DNA from: CAIUKV01 sp041659105
Lineage (GTDB): Bacteria; Actinomycetota; Acidimicrobiia; IMCC26256; PALSA-555
DNA length: 29,671 bases
Reading direction: 5' to 3'
NCBI GenBank assembly: GCA_041659105.1
Contig: JBAZYX010000039.1
Span: 1 to 29,671 of the forward strand
Made by a program: the position numbers and the translations under genes. The first letter of the stretch is position 1; each line of letters opens with the position of its first letter. Positions 20,986-28,446 of this stretch are shown here, piece by piece. The notes under the pieces are model-generated. The model worked only from the letters and a program-made list of their open reading frames with translations, did not search any database and was not told the DNA's origin.

Positions 20986-21813
20986 ATGCTCCCGCTCTTC
21001 GTCGTCGACGCGTTCACCAACGAGCCCTTCCGCGGCAACCCCGCCGCGGTCTGCGTGCTCCCCGACGGCACGGCGCCCGGCGACGCGTGGATGCTCGCCG
21101 TGGCGGCCGAGATGAAGCACTCCGAGACCGCGTTCGTGCGGCGCCGGGCCGCCGACGGCGACTGGGACCTCCGCTGGTTCACGCCCGCCGTCGAGGTCGA
21201 CCTGTGTGGCCACGCCACGCTCGCGAGTGCCCACGTGCTCACCACCGAGGGCTTCGCCGACCCCGGCGCCCCGCTCCGGTTCCACACCCGCAGCGGCGTG
21301 CTCCCCGCCCGGCCCGCGGGCGACGGCCGCATCGAGCTCGACTTCCCCGCGCTCGCGAGTGAGCCGACCGACGCCGCCGCCCTGCGCGCCGCCGTGGCCG
21401 ACGCGCTCGGCGCCGAGCCCATCGCGATCGCCCGCAACGTGCACGACCTCCTCGCGGAGCTCGCCGATGCCGCGTCCGTGCGCGACCTCGCGCCGGACTT
21501 CGCGGCGATCGCCGCGATCGACACCCGCGCCGTGGTGGTCACCGCGGTGAGCGACGATCCCGCGTTCGACTTCGTGTCCCGCTGCTTCGGGCCCCGGGTC
21601 GGCATCGACGAGGACCCGGTCACCGGGTCCGCGCACTGCGCGCTCGCGCCGTACTGGGCGCCGCGCGTCGGCCGCGCCGAGCTGGTCGGCCGCCAGGTGT
21701 CGGCGCGCGGCGGCACCGTGCACTGCACCCTCGTCACCGACACCGGCGACGACGACCGCGTGCTGCTCGGCGGCACCGCCGTGACCGTCACCCGCGGCGC
21801 GCTGCTCGGCTAG
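20986..21813 (+). CDS. PhzF family isomerase/epimerase-like protein
   Basis: 275 residues of the PhzF/diaminopimelate-epimerase-like fold. The start MLPLFVVDAFTNEPFRGNPAAVCVL and the motif MKHSETAFV, with Glu47 in the position of the PhzF general acid/base, are typical. RWFTPAVEVDLCGHATLASAHVL and GIDEDPVTGSAHCALAPYW complete the signature. Phenazine synthesis is not implied, since there are no other phz genes and most PhzF homologues have unknown substrates. The ATG has no Shine-Dalgarno; CAGGAT lies 6 bases before it. The gene follows the carboxylase by 79 bp on the same strand. Confidence 0.88.
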   Translation: MLPLFVVDAFTNEPFRGNPAAVCVLPDGTAPGDAWMLAVAAEMKHSETAFVRRRAADGDWDLRWFTPAVEVDLCGHATLASAHVLTTEGFADPGAPLRFHTRSGVLPARPAGDGRIELDFPALASEPTDAAALRAAVADALGAEPIAIARNVHDLLAELADAASVRDLAPDFAAIAAIDTRAVVVTAVSDDPAFDFVSRCFGPRVGIDEDPVTGSAHCALAPYWAPRVGRAELVGRQVSARGGTVHCTLVTDTGDDDRVLLGGTAVTVTRGALLG

Positions 21814-21873
21814 GACCGCCGCCTCACGGTGGGATCGCGTGCGAATCCCCTGCCCGAAGCCGCCGGCCGCAGT

Positions 21874-21879
21874 TACGGT
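21874..21879 (+). promoter_or_regulatory. Candidate leaderless -10 for the ABM-like gene
   Basis: TACGGT with a 6-base, mostly C, gap to the ATG at 21886 and no ribosome binding site between them. It matches the spacing seen at xthA, pabB and the enoyl-CoA hydratase gene. Confidence 0.5.
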
Positions 21880-21885
21880 GCCCCC

Positions 21886-22194
21886 ATGATCCTCGAGCTC
21901 GCGATCCTCGACGTCCGACCCGGCACCACCGAGGCCTTCGAAGCGGCGTTCGCCGAGGCGAAGTCGATCATCTCGGCCATGCCCGGCTTCGACCACCTCG
22001 AGCTGCGCCGCGGCCTGGAGCTCCCCGACCGCTACGTGCTCCTGGTCGGCTGGGACCGACTCGAGGACCACACGGAGGGCTTCCGCGGCTCACCCGAGTA
22101 CGACCGCTGGCGCGCGCTCCTCCACGAGTTCTACGACCCGTTCCCGACCGTCGAGCACTACGAAGCCGTGGTTGCGGTGCCGCGCCCGACCTGA
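21886..22194 (+). CDS. Antibiotic biosynthesis monooxygenase (ABM)-like small protein
   Basis: 102 residues predicted to form a dimeric alpha/beta ferredoxin-like barrel. The pattern is that of ABM/EthD-like domains: a first strand ILELAILDVRPGTTEAFEAAFAEA, a helix with SIISAMPGFDHLELRRGLE, a strand RYVLLVGWDRLEDHTEGFR and a C-terminal WRALLHEFYDPFPTVEHYEAVV. Proteins of this type range from quinone-forming monooxygenases to heme-degrading or purely structural ones, so no reaction is assigned. The frame continues left to 21829, but the ATG at 21886 gives the domain exactly. Confidence 0.8.
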   Translation: MILELAILDVRPGTTEAFEAAFAEAKSIISAMPGFDHLELRRGLELPDRYVLLVGWDRLEDHTEGFRGSPEYDRWRALLHEFYDPFPTVEHYEAVVAVPRPT

Positions 22195-22287
22195 CGCCCC
22201 ATCCGCGCCACCGCCCGTCCGAGGCGATAGACCTGGGGTTGGTCGATCCACCATCAGCGGGGCAACGCACGCGTGCGGGGGTAGCGG

Positions 22288-23448
22288 GTGCACGGAAACA
22301 TGCGCAGGGTCTTCGTGGTCTGTGCGCTCGTCGGCGCGTTGGTCGTCGCGGTCGGCGCGCCGTCCGGCGCGGCAACCACTCCGAGCACGAGTGACGCCGC
22401 CGGGATGGAAGCCCTCCAGCGCGAGCTGAACGCGCTCGGCTGCAACGCGGGGACCATCGACGGGAAGCTCGGCCCCAACACGATCCAGGCGATCCGCTGG
22501 TTCCAGGCCGCATCCGGCATCACGGTCGACGGCATCGTCGGCGCGATCACGTCGGCGAAGCTCGCCCAGGCCGCGGCGAGCGGCGGGCCCACGTGCCCGA
22601 GCGTCCCGGCTCCCGCGCCGGCGACATCCACCGCGGCCGCCGCGTGCACCGAGGCCGCGATCCGGGCGGGCGCGCAGGCGGCGCTCCTCGCGAACGAGCG
22701 CATGGTGAAGTCGGGGCCGTACCAGTGCGTCGACGGGCTCGCGTACAACGCACCGACCATCTCGGCGTCGGGCGGGAAGCCCACCCAGGTGATCGAGCTG
22801 CTCCAGTGGAACGGCGCAACCTGGAAGGCGGTCAACCGCTCGCTGTACTGCGAGAGCGGGAGCGTGCCCAAGCTGATCTACGCCCGGACCTGCCTCACCG
22901 GCAACACCCCGGCGAACACGAACCCGGGCACGAGCGACGCCGCCGCGGTCCAGCGCATGCAGCGCGAGCTCAACGCGCTCGGCTGCAACGCGGGGACGGC
23001 CGACGGGAAGCTCGGCCCGAAGACGACCGCGGCGGTCCGGTGGTTCCAGGCCGCCGCGAAGCTCCCCGTCGACGGCATCGTCGGGCCGCTCACGGGCCCC
23101 GCCCTGACGCAGGCGAGCGCCACCGGCAGCCCGAGCTGCACCCAGGTGCCCGCGCCGCCGGCGCCGGCGAAGACCAAGGGCGGCCCCGATTGCACCCAGG
23201 CCGCGATCCAGGCCGCGGCCCAGAAGTCGCTGAACGCCGGCGAGCGGATCGTGCTCAGCGGCCCGTTCCAGTGCGGCGGGATCTGGGCCTCCAACGGCCC
23301 GACGATCGCGACCGCCGCCGGGACCCGGACCCAGGTCAACGAGCTGATGCGCTGGAACGGCACCGCGTGGCAGGTCGTCGACCGCGGGGCGTACTGCGAG
23401 AGCGGTGGCATCCCCGCGGTGGTGGCCCAGAAGGCCTGTCAGGTCTAG
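22288..23448 (+). CDS. Secreted peptidoglycan-binding protein with duplicated PGB + four-Cys module
   Basis: 386 residues. An N-terminal signal peptide (MRRVFVVCALVGALVVAVGAPSGA) is followed by two near-identical halves offset by about 182 residues. Each half has a PG_binding_1 domain (about 40-97 and 222-280; ELNALGCNAG...DGKLGP, then RWFQAA and VDGIVG) and then an unrecognised module of about 85 residues with four cysteines. These are Cys120, 147, 188, 202 and Cys302, 329, 370, 384, with identical spacings of 27, 41 and 14. Each module has RS-like segments ending in QWNG/RWNG and YCESG. The protein probably binds cell wall outside the membrane; the second module's role is unknown. Start choice: GTG 22288, or ATG 22300 (signal peptide intact either way). 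Confidence 0.85.
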   Translation: MHGNMRRVFVVCALVGALVVAVGAPSGAATTPSTSDAAGMEALQRELNALGCNAGTIDGKLGPNTIQAIRWFQAASGITVDGIVGAITSAKLAQAAASGGPTCPSVPAPAPATSTAAAACTEAAIRAGAQAALLANERMVKSGPYQCVDGLAYNAPTISASGGKPTQVIELLQWNGATWKAVNRSLYCESGSVPKLIYARTCLTGNTPANTNPGTSDAAAVQRMQRELNALGCNAGTADGKLGPKTTAAVRWFQAAAKLPVDGIVGPLTGPALTQASATGSPSCTQVPAPPAPAKTKGGPDCTQAAIQAAAQKSLNAGERIVLSGPFQCGGIWASNGPTIATAAGTRTQVNELMRWNGTAWQVVDRGAYCESGGIPAVVAQKACQV

Positions 23449-23485
23449 CGGTCGCTCGACAGGGCCGGCGGCGAACGAACCGCTA
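23446..23485. terminator. Inverted repeat carrying both convergent stop codons
   Basis: TAGCGGT (23446-23452) and ACCGCTA (23479-23485) form a 7-bp inverted repeat whose ends are the TAG stop codons of the peptidoglycan-binding gene (+) and lpdA (-). A further CGCTCG/CGAACG stretch can pair imperfectly. It would act in both directions; there is no T-run. Confidence 0.4.
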
Positions 23486-24844
23486 GCTCGACGCCTCGGC
23501 CAGCGACTCCGACAGCGAGGGGTGCACGAGGAGCGAGTCGAGGATGTCGCCGACCTTGAGGTTGTTGGTCACCGCGACCGCGAGCACCGAGATCAGCTCG
23601 GCCGCGGCCCGGCCCACGATCGACCCGCCCAGCACCACGCCGGTGGCGGGGTCGGAGATGATCTTCACGAACCCGCGCGGGTCACCCTTGATGAGCGCCT
23701 TCGCGTTCGACGAGAACGGCACCTTGGTCACGCGGATCTTGCGGCCCACCGCGAACGCCTCGGCCTCGGCCAGTCCGACGTCGGCGATCTCGGGCTCGGT
23801 GAAGATGGCGGACGCGGCCTTGTCGTAGTCGAGGTGGCGATGCGGCCGGTTGTGCAGGCCCATGAGGTGCTCGGCGATCTTGCGGCCCTGCATCGACGCC
23901 ACCGACGACAGCGGCAGCTTCCCCGACACGTCGCCCGCGGCGTAGATGTGCGGCACGTTCGACAGGCAGTTGTGGTTCACCGTCAGGTAGCCGCGCTCGT
24001 CCAGCTCGACGCCGGCGACGTCGAGCCCGATGTCCTCGGTGTTGGGGATCGACCCGACGGCCAGCACCACGTGCGACGCGTTCACGACGCGGCCGTCGTC
24101 GCAGCCGACGCGCACGCCGTCGTCGAGGCGGTCGATCGCGCTGGCCCGCGCGCCCTTCAGCAGCTTCACGCCCCGCTCGAGGAACGCGTCCTCCAGCACG
24201 GCCGCGACCTCGGGGTCCTTCAGCGGGAGCACCTGCTGGCGCGACACCACGAGCGACACCTCGGAACCCAGCGCGCTGAACATGTGGGTGAACTCCACGC
24301 CGGTGACGCCCGATCCGACCACCACGATGTGCTCGGGGATCTCGGGCGGCGGGTACGCCTGGCGGGTGGTGAGGACGCGCTCGCCGTCGATGGGCGCCCA
24401 CTCGGGCACGCGGGGACGCGAGCCCGTGGCCACGAGCACGACGTCGGCCTCGAGCTCCACGAGCCCGGTACCGGTGTCGACCACGATCTCGTGGGTGCCC
24501 TTGAACCGGGCGGTGCCGGCGAGCAGCTGCACCCCCTGGGAGACCAGCAGCTCCTCGATCGACGCGTGCAGGCGGTCCTCGATGGACTTCACCCGCTCGC
24601 GCAGCGCCTGGATGTCGAGCTCGCCGCTGGCCTGGAGGCCCATGATCCGGGCCCGGCGCAGCTCGGAGAGCTCGCCGCCGGTGGCGATGAGCGCCTTCGA
24701 CGGGATGCAGTCCCAGAGGTGGGCGGAGCCGCCGATGATGTTGCGCTCGATCAGGGTGACCTCGGCACCGAGGGTGGCCGCGACCGTGGCACACGTGTTG
24801 CCGGCGGGGCCGCCCCCGAGGATGACGAGTCGGGTCGTGGTCAC
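23483..24844 (-). CDS. lpdA: LpdA-type flavoprotein disulfide reductase homologue (probable NAD(P)H:quinone reductase)
   Basis: 453 residues of the pyridine nucleotide-disulfide reductase family: FAD motif LVILGGGPAGNTCA at the N-terminus, VVVGSGVTGVEF for NAD(P)H, IYAAGDVSGKLPL for FAD, and a dimerisation domain ending HPSLSESLAEA. The normal CxxxxC redox pair is broken. The motif reads GGSAHLWDCIPSK, so the first Cys is Ala41 and only Cys46 remains. Mycobacterial LpdA (Rv3303c) also lacks the first Cys and is described as a quinone-type reductase, not a lipoamide dehydrogenase. The GTG at 24844 gives the canonical start, with TAGCCT 7 bases upstream. The frame runs further left only into Arg/Pro-rich sequence. 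Confidence 0.87.
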   Translation of the reverse strand: MTTTRLVILGGGPAGNTCATVAATLGAEVTLIERNIIGGSAHLWDCIPSKALIATGGELSELRRARIMGLQASGELDIQALRERVKSIEDRLHASIEELLVSQGVQLLAGTARFKGTHEIVVDTGTGLVELEADVVLVATGSRPRVPEWAPIDGERVLTTRQAYPPPEIPEHIVVVGSGVTGVEFTHMFSALGSEVSLVVSRQQVLPLKDPEVAAVLEDAFLERGVKLLKGARASAIDRLDDGVRVGCDDGRVVNASHVVLAVGSIPNTEDIGLDVAGVELDERGYLTVNHNCLSNVPHIYAAGDVSGKLPLSSVASMQGRKIAEHLMGLHNRPHRHLDYDKAASAIFTEPEIADVGLAEAEAFAVGRKIRVTKVPFSSNAKALIKGDPRGFVKIISDPATGVVLGGSIVGRAAAELISVLAVAVTNNLKVGDILDSLLVHPSLSESLAEASS

Positions 24845-24876
24845 GGCGCCCAGGCTACGCGGGCAGACTCGTGCGG
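24845..24876. promoter_or_regulatory. 32-bp divergent promoter of lpdA and galT
   Basis: The minus strand has TAGCCT (24857-24852) 7 bases before the lpdA GTG. The plus strand has CAGACT (24864-24869) 7 bases before the galT ATG. Both mRNAs would be leaderless. Each -35 region would then fall on or inside the other gene's start codon, so the two promoters cannot be used independently. Confidence 0.45.
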
Positions 24877-25833
24877 ATGTCGGAGCTGCGCAACGATCTC
24901 GTGACGGGACGGCCGGTGCTGCTCGCGCCCGGCCGGGCCGCCCGTCCGCACACGGTCGCACCCGCGCCCGCCGGCCCCGCCGCGGTGGAGGGCTGCCCGT
25001 TCTGCCCCGGCAACGAGCACGAGACCCCACCCGAGCGCTGCCGCACCGGCGAGGGCGAACCCGACACGCCGGGCTGGCGGGTGCGGGTGGTGCCCAACCT
25101 CTACCCCATCGTGGGCGGCGAGGACCCCGGCCCCGGGGCCGCCGGCACCCACGAAGTGGTGATCCTCGACCCCGACCACTCGTGCGACCTCGCCCGCCTC
25201 GACGACGCAGCGGTGGACGAGCTGTTCACCGTCCTGCGCGACTGCGCCCGCGTCCACACCCAGGCCGGCCTCGCGTACGTGCAGGTGCTGGTGAACCACG
25301 GCCGCGCCGCCGGGGCGTCGATCGCGCACCCGCACGCGCAGGTGATCGCGATCGACTTCGTGCCCCCCGCGGTGCGCGACCAGCTCCGGCGGTTCGCCGA
25401 GGCCCGCACCGACGTCGTCGCGGTCGACTTCGAGGCGAGCGGACCGCAGGGCGGCCGCATCATCGACACGTGGGAGGCGTGGGCCTGGGCCCCGTGGGCC
25501 GCGGCGAGCCCCTACGAGACCCGGATCACCGCGCCCGACGCCGGCACCCACTTCGAGGACACGCCCGACGTCGCCCTGCGCGCCGTCGCGCGCGCCACGC
25601 GCGACGTCGTCGCCGGGATCGGCCGACTCCTCGGCGAGGTCGCCTACAACGTCGTGCTCCACAACGCCCCGAGCGGAGCCGAATCGGCGTACCACTGGTA
25701 CGTGTCCGTCGTCCCCCGCATCGCGACGGTCGCGGGCTTCGAGCTGGGCACGGGCGTGCTCGTCAACACCGTCGACCCCGCCGACGCCGCGGCCCACCTG
25801 CGCGACGCCCTCCAGGAAGGCACCGCCGAGTGA
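24877..25833 (+). CDS. galT: Galactose-1-phosphate uridylyltransferase family protein
   Basis: 318 residues of the GalT/HIT superfamily. The start MSELRNDLVTGRPVLLAPGRAARP is followed by the zinc-type CPFCPGNEHETPP (Cys40, Cys43), VRVVPNLYPIV, and the active-site GASIAHPHAQVIAI, in which the second His of HPH is the nucleotidylated residue. A second segment, ESAYHWYVSVVPRIATVAGFE, completes the C-terminal HIT-like half. It should transfer UMP between UDP-glucose and a hexose 1-phosphate, but short bacterial members may use other nucleotides or act as phosphorylases, and no galK or galE is nearby. A GTG two codons earlier (24871) is the alternative start. Confidence 0.88.
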   Translation: MSELRNDLVTGRPVLLAPGRAARPHTVAPAPAGPAAVEGCPFCPGNEHETPPERCRTGEGEPDTPGWRVRVVPNLYPIVGGEDPGPGAAGTHEVVILDPDHSCDLARLDDAAVDELFTVLRDCARVHTQAGLAYVQVLVNHGRAAGASIAHPHAQVIAIDFVPPAVRDQLRRFAEARTDVVAVDFEASGPQGGRIIDTWEAWAWAPWAAASPYETRITAPDAGTHFEDTPDVALRAVARATRDVVAGIGRLLGEVAYNVVLHNAPSGAESAYHWYVSVVPRIATVAGFELGTGVLVNTVDPADAAAHLRDALQEGTAE

Positions 25834-26273
25834 GCGTGCGCATCGACCTGTGCACCGAGATCCCGGCCACCCCCGAGGCCGTGTGGGCCGCGATCGAGGA
25901 TCTCGGCACGCACACCGAGTGGATGGCCGACGCCGAGCGCATCACCTTCGTCACCGACCAGCGCGCGGGCGTGGGCACGCAGTTCGACTGCCTCACCGTG
26001 ATCGGCCCGCTGCGCACGACCGACCGCATGACCGTCACCGAGTGGGAGCCCGGCGCGGTGATGGGCATCGAGCACGAGGGTGCGGTCACGGGCACCGGCC
26101 GCTTCACGCTCGCCCCCGCGCCGCGCGGCACGCAGCTCTGCTGGAGCGAGGAGCTGACGTTCCCCTGGTGGATGGGCGGCCCGGTCGGCGAGATCGCGGG
26201 CAAGCCGGTGCTCGCCTGGGTGTGGCGCCGCAACCTCAGCCGACTGCGCGAACACGTGGTGCGCGTCGCCTGA
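25830..26273 (+). CDS. SRPBCC-fold (polyketide cyclase/START-like) protein
   Basis: 147 residues. The GTG overlaps the galT stop codon (GTGA), so the two are coupled; AGGAAGG lies about 12 bases upstream. The sequence has the SRPBCC pattern: a first strand and helix VRIDLCTEIPATPEAVWAAIEDLGTHTEWMADAERITFVTD, then DRMTVTEWEPGAVMGIEHEG, GTGRFTLAPAPRGTQLCWSEEL, and a long C-terminal helix LAWVWRRNLSRLREHV. These proteins bind hydrophobic ligands in a deep pocket. The ligand and role are unknown. Confidence 0.82.
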   Translation: MSVRIDLCTEIPATPEAVWAAIEDLGTHTEWMADAERITFVTDQRAGVGTQFDCLTVIGPLRTTDRMTVTEWEPGAVMGIEHEGAVTGTGRFTLAPAPRGTQLCWSEELTFPWWMGGPVGEIAGKPVLAWVWRRNLSRLREHVVRVA

Positions 26274-26296
26274 GGATCCTCGGCGGCCGTCCTCAG
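26270..26296. terminator. Inverted repeat spanning the SRPBCC / VOC convergent stops
   Basis: CTGAGGA (26270-26276) and TCCTCAG (26290-26296) are perfect complements and contain the stop codons of the two convergent genes. A nested palindrome, GAGGATCCTC, lies at 26272-26281. This is a candidate small two-way terminator with a 13-base loop and no T-run. Confidence 0.4.
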
Positions 26297-26661
26297 CCGG
26301 CGATCGGCTCCATCAGCTCGAGCCGGTTGCCGAACGGGTCGTCGACGTACACGCGGTCGTACCCGGCGAGCGGTTCGTCGGTGCGCACGGCGACCCCGGC
26401 GGCCGTCAACCGGGCCACCAGCGCGGGCAGGTCCTCCACCACCAGCGCGGGGTGCGCCTTGCGGGCCGGGCGGAAGTCGTCCTCCACCCCGAGGTGCAGC
26501 TTCAGCTCGCCGGTCTCGAACCAGCACCCGCCCCGCACCTCCAGGTGCGGGGGCTTCGGCACGCGGGGGACGCCGAGCAGCCCCTCGTAGAACGCCGTGG
26601 CCGCGGCCTCCTCACCGGCCGGCATCGCCAGCTGCACGTGGTCGACCCGTCGGACCCGCAT
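26293..26661 (-). CDS. VOC (glyoxalase/dioxygenase-fold) family protein
   Basis: 122 residues forming one paired betaalphabetabetabeta unit. RRVDHVQLAMPAGEEAAATAFYEGLLG opens the first half, and HPALVVEDLPALVARLTAAGVAV opens the second, which ends YVDDPFGNRLELMEP. The positions usually binding metal are filled by His8, His70 and Glu115 or Glu118. The reaction is unassigned; the fold includes lyases, isomerases and resistance proteins. The ATG follows the enoyl-CoA hydratase stop by 11 bases, with GGGAG 5 bases before it, so the two genes form one operon. Confidence 0.88.
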   Translation of the reverse strand: MRVRRVDHVQLAMPAGEEAAATAFYEGLLGVPRVPKPPHLEVRGGCWFETGELKLHLGVEDDFRPARKAHPALVVEDLPALVARLTAAGVAVRTDEPLAGYDRVYVDDPFGNRLELMEPIAG

Positions 26662-26672
26662 CCGCGCTCCCT

Positions 26673-27452
26673 TCAGCGCCCGCTGAAGGTGGCCTTCCCG
26701 GGACCGTGCTCCTTGAAGCTCGCGATCCCGGTGGCCGCGTCCTCGGTGACGAACGTGTCGGCGAAGCAGTCGGCCTCGAGGTCGAGCCCGGCGCCGAGGG
26801 TCAGGTCGAGGCCCTCGTCGATCGCGCGCTTCGCCTGCCCCATCGCCACCACCGCTCCCGACGCGAACGACGCGGCCCACTCCAGCGCGGCGGCCTCGAG
26901 GTCGGCGGCGGGCACGGCGCGGTCGGCGAGGCCGATCGCGACGGCCTCCTCGGCCCGCACGTGGCGGCCGCTCCAGATCAGCTCCTTCGCGCGCGCCGGT
27001 CCGACGAGCCGGGCGAGGCGCTGGGTGCCGCCGCCGCCGGGGATGATCCCGAGCTGGATCTCGGGCTGGCCGAGGCGCGCGTTGTCGGCGACGATCCGCA
27101 GGTCGCACGCGAGCGCGATCTCGAGCCCGCCGCCGAGCGCGTACCCGGCGATCGCCGCGATCACCGGGCGCGGGATCGCGCCCAGTGCGTCGCCCGCGGC
27201 CCGGAACCCGGCGGCGACCACGCGGGCCTCGTCGGGTCCGCCGAACTCGTCGATGTCGGCCCCCGCGGCGAGGGCCCGGTCGCTGCCGATGAGCACGACC
27301 GCCTTCACCGCGGGGTCGCCGGCGACCTCGGACGCGTGCGCCGTGAGCTGCGCGAGCAACGCCCGCGACAGCGGGTTGAGGGGCGGCCGGTTGAGGCGGA
27401 GGACGGCCACGCCGTCGTCGCGACGTTCGAGGAGCACCAGCGCGTCGGTCAT
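26673..27452 (-). CDS. Enoyl-CoA hydratase/isomerase family protein
   Basis: 259 residues of the crotonase superfamily. The oxyanion-hole segments ALAAGADIDEF and AIAGYALGGGLEIALACD, and the two catalytic-type acids Glu111 and Glu131 (in RLGQPEIQLGIIPGGGGTQRL) with the 20-residue spacing of true hydratases, are all present. It probably hydrates trans-2-enoyl-CoA in beta-oxidation. Related crotonases (isomerase, dehydrogenase-linked) cannot be excluded. The ATG has no Shine-Dalgarno but TAGTCT lies 6 bases upstream, so it may have its own leaderless transcript although meaB ends only 31 bp upstream on the same strand. Confidence 0.92.
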   Translation of the reverse strand: MTDALVLLERRDDGVAVLRLNRPPLNPLSRALLAQLTAHASEVAGDPAVKAVVLIGSDRALAAGADIDEFGGPDEARVVAAGFRAAGDALGAIPRPVIAAIAGYALGGGLEIALACDLRIVADNARLGQPEIQLGIIPGGGGTQRLARLVGPARAKELIWSGRHVRAEEAVAIGLADRAVPAADLEAAALEWAASFASGAVVAMGQAKRAIDEGLDLTLGAGLDLEADCFADTFVTEDAATGIASFKEHGPGKATFSGR

Positions 27453-27458
27453 CGTCGC

Positions 27459-27464
27459 AGACTA
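27459..27464 (-). promoter_or_regulatory. Candidate leaderless -10 for the enoyl-CoA hydratase gene
   Basis: TAGTCT on the minus strand, 6 bases before the ATG at 27452, inside the 31-bp gap after meaB. It could allow the enoyl-CoA hydratase and VOC pair to be transcribed apart from meaB. Confidence 0.5.
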
Positions 27465-27483
27465 CGACCGACCCACCCCGGGG

Positions 27484-28446
27484 TCAGGGGTCGGACGGCG
27501 TCCGACCCATCACCAGCGCGGCGGCCGTGTACGGATCCACCTCGCGGGCGTCGACCCGGGCCATCACGGCGTCGAACTCCGCCACCTTGGTGCGGGCGTC
27601 GACCGCGGCGGCGAGCCGGGCCAGGGCGATGGCCCGCACCTCGTCGCGCAGGCGGGCCTGGCGCCGGGCCGCGAGGCCACCGGTGGCCTCGAGGAACTCC
27701 CGGTGGCGGCGCACGGCGGCCCAGAGGTCGTCGACCCCGGAGCCGGTGGTCGCGACGGTCCGGACCAGCGGCGGCTCCCACTCCCGGTGGCCGCCGAGCT
27801 CCAGCATCTGGCGCAGGTCGCGCTCGGTGTCGTCGACGCCGACGCGATCGGCCTTGTTGATCACGAACACGTCGGCGATCTCCATCAGGCCGGCCTTGTT
27901 GGCCTGGACCGCATCGCCCCAGCCGGGGTTCACCACCACGACGGTCGTGTCGGTGGCCGCGGCGACCTCCACCTCGACCTGCCCCACGCCGACCGTCTCG
28001 ACCAGGATCCACGGCTTCCCCGCGGCGTCGAGCACGCGGATCGCCTGGGGGGTGGCGAGCGCGAGACCGCCGAGGTGGCCCCGGGTGGCCATCGAGCGGA
28101 TGAACACCCCCGGGTCGGTGGCGTGGTCCTGCATCCGCACGCGGTCGCCGAGGATCGCGCCACCCGAGAACGGGCTCGTGGGATCGACCGCGAGGACGCC
28201 CACCTCGAGGTCGTCGGCGCGCAGACGGGTCACCAGCGCGTCGGTGAGGGTGGACTTGCCCGCGCCGGGCGCGCCCGTGATGCCCACGGTGTAGGCGCGG
28301 CCGGTGGCCGGATACAGCGCCGCCGCGGCCGCGTCGGCGTCGGGGCCGCCGGTCTCGACCAGGGAGATCAGCCGGGCCACGGCGCGCCGGTCACCGGCGC
28401 AGGCACCCCGGACGAGCTCCGCCGGATCGCTCCGCTCGCTCAGCAC
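27484..28446 (-). CDS. meaB: MeaB-type P-loop GTPase (methylmalonyl-CoA mutase chaperone)
   Basis: 320 residues from the GTG at 28446, the usual MeaB/ArgK length. The P-loop GAPGAGKST is at about 58-66. It is followed by VDPTSPFSGGAILGDRVRM, the switch region with FIRSMATRGHLGG, the G3-type WILVETVGVGQVEVEV and the guanine-binding NKAD. MeaB proteins protect and reload B12-dependent acyl-CoA mutases such as methylmalonyl-CoA or ethylmalonyl-CoA mutase; no mutase gene is in the window. AGGAG lies 4 bases before the GTG. The frame stays open upstream through a 90-bp tandem repeat, which offers a second AGGAG-GTG start at 28536 that would add 30 residues. Confidence 0.9.
   Translation of the reverse strand: MLSERSDPAELVRGACAGDRRAVARLISLVETGGPDADAAAAALYPATGRAYTVGITGAPGAGKSTLTDALVTRLRADDLEVGVLAVDPTSPFSGGAILGDRVRMQDHATDPGVFIRSMATRGHLGGLALATPQAIRVLDAAGKPWILVETVGVGQVEVEVAAATDTTVVVVNPGWGDAVQANKAGLMEIADVFVINKADRVGVDDTERDLRQMLELGGHREWEPPLVRTVATTGSGVDDLWAAVRRHREFLEATGGLAARRQARLRDEVRAIALARLAAAVDARTKVAEFDAVMARVDAREVDPYTAAALVMGRTPSDP

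Noticed and set aside
20986..21813. Evidence for phenazine biosynthesis
   Set aside because: Only a PhzF-fold protein is present; no other phenazine genes are nearby and most PhzF homologues are unrelated to phenazines.
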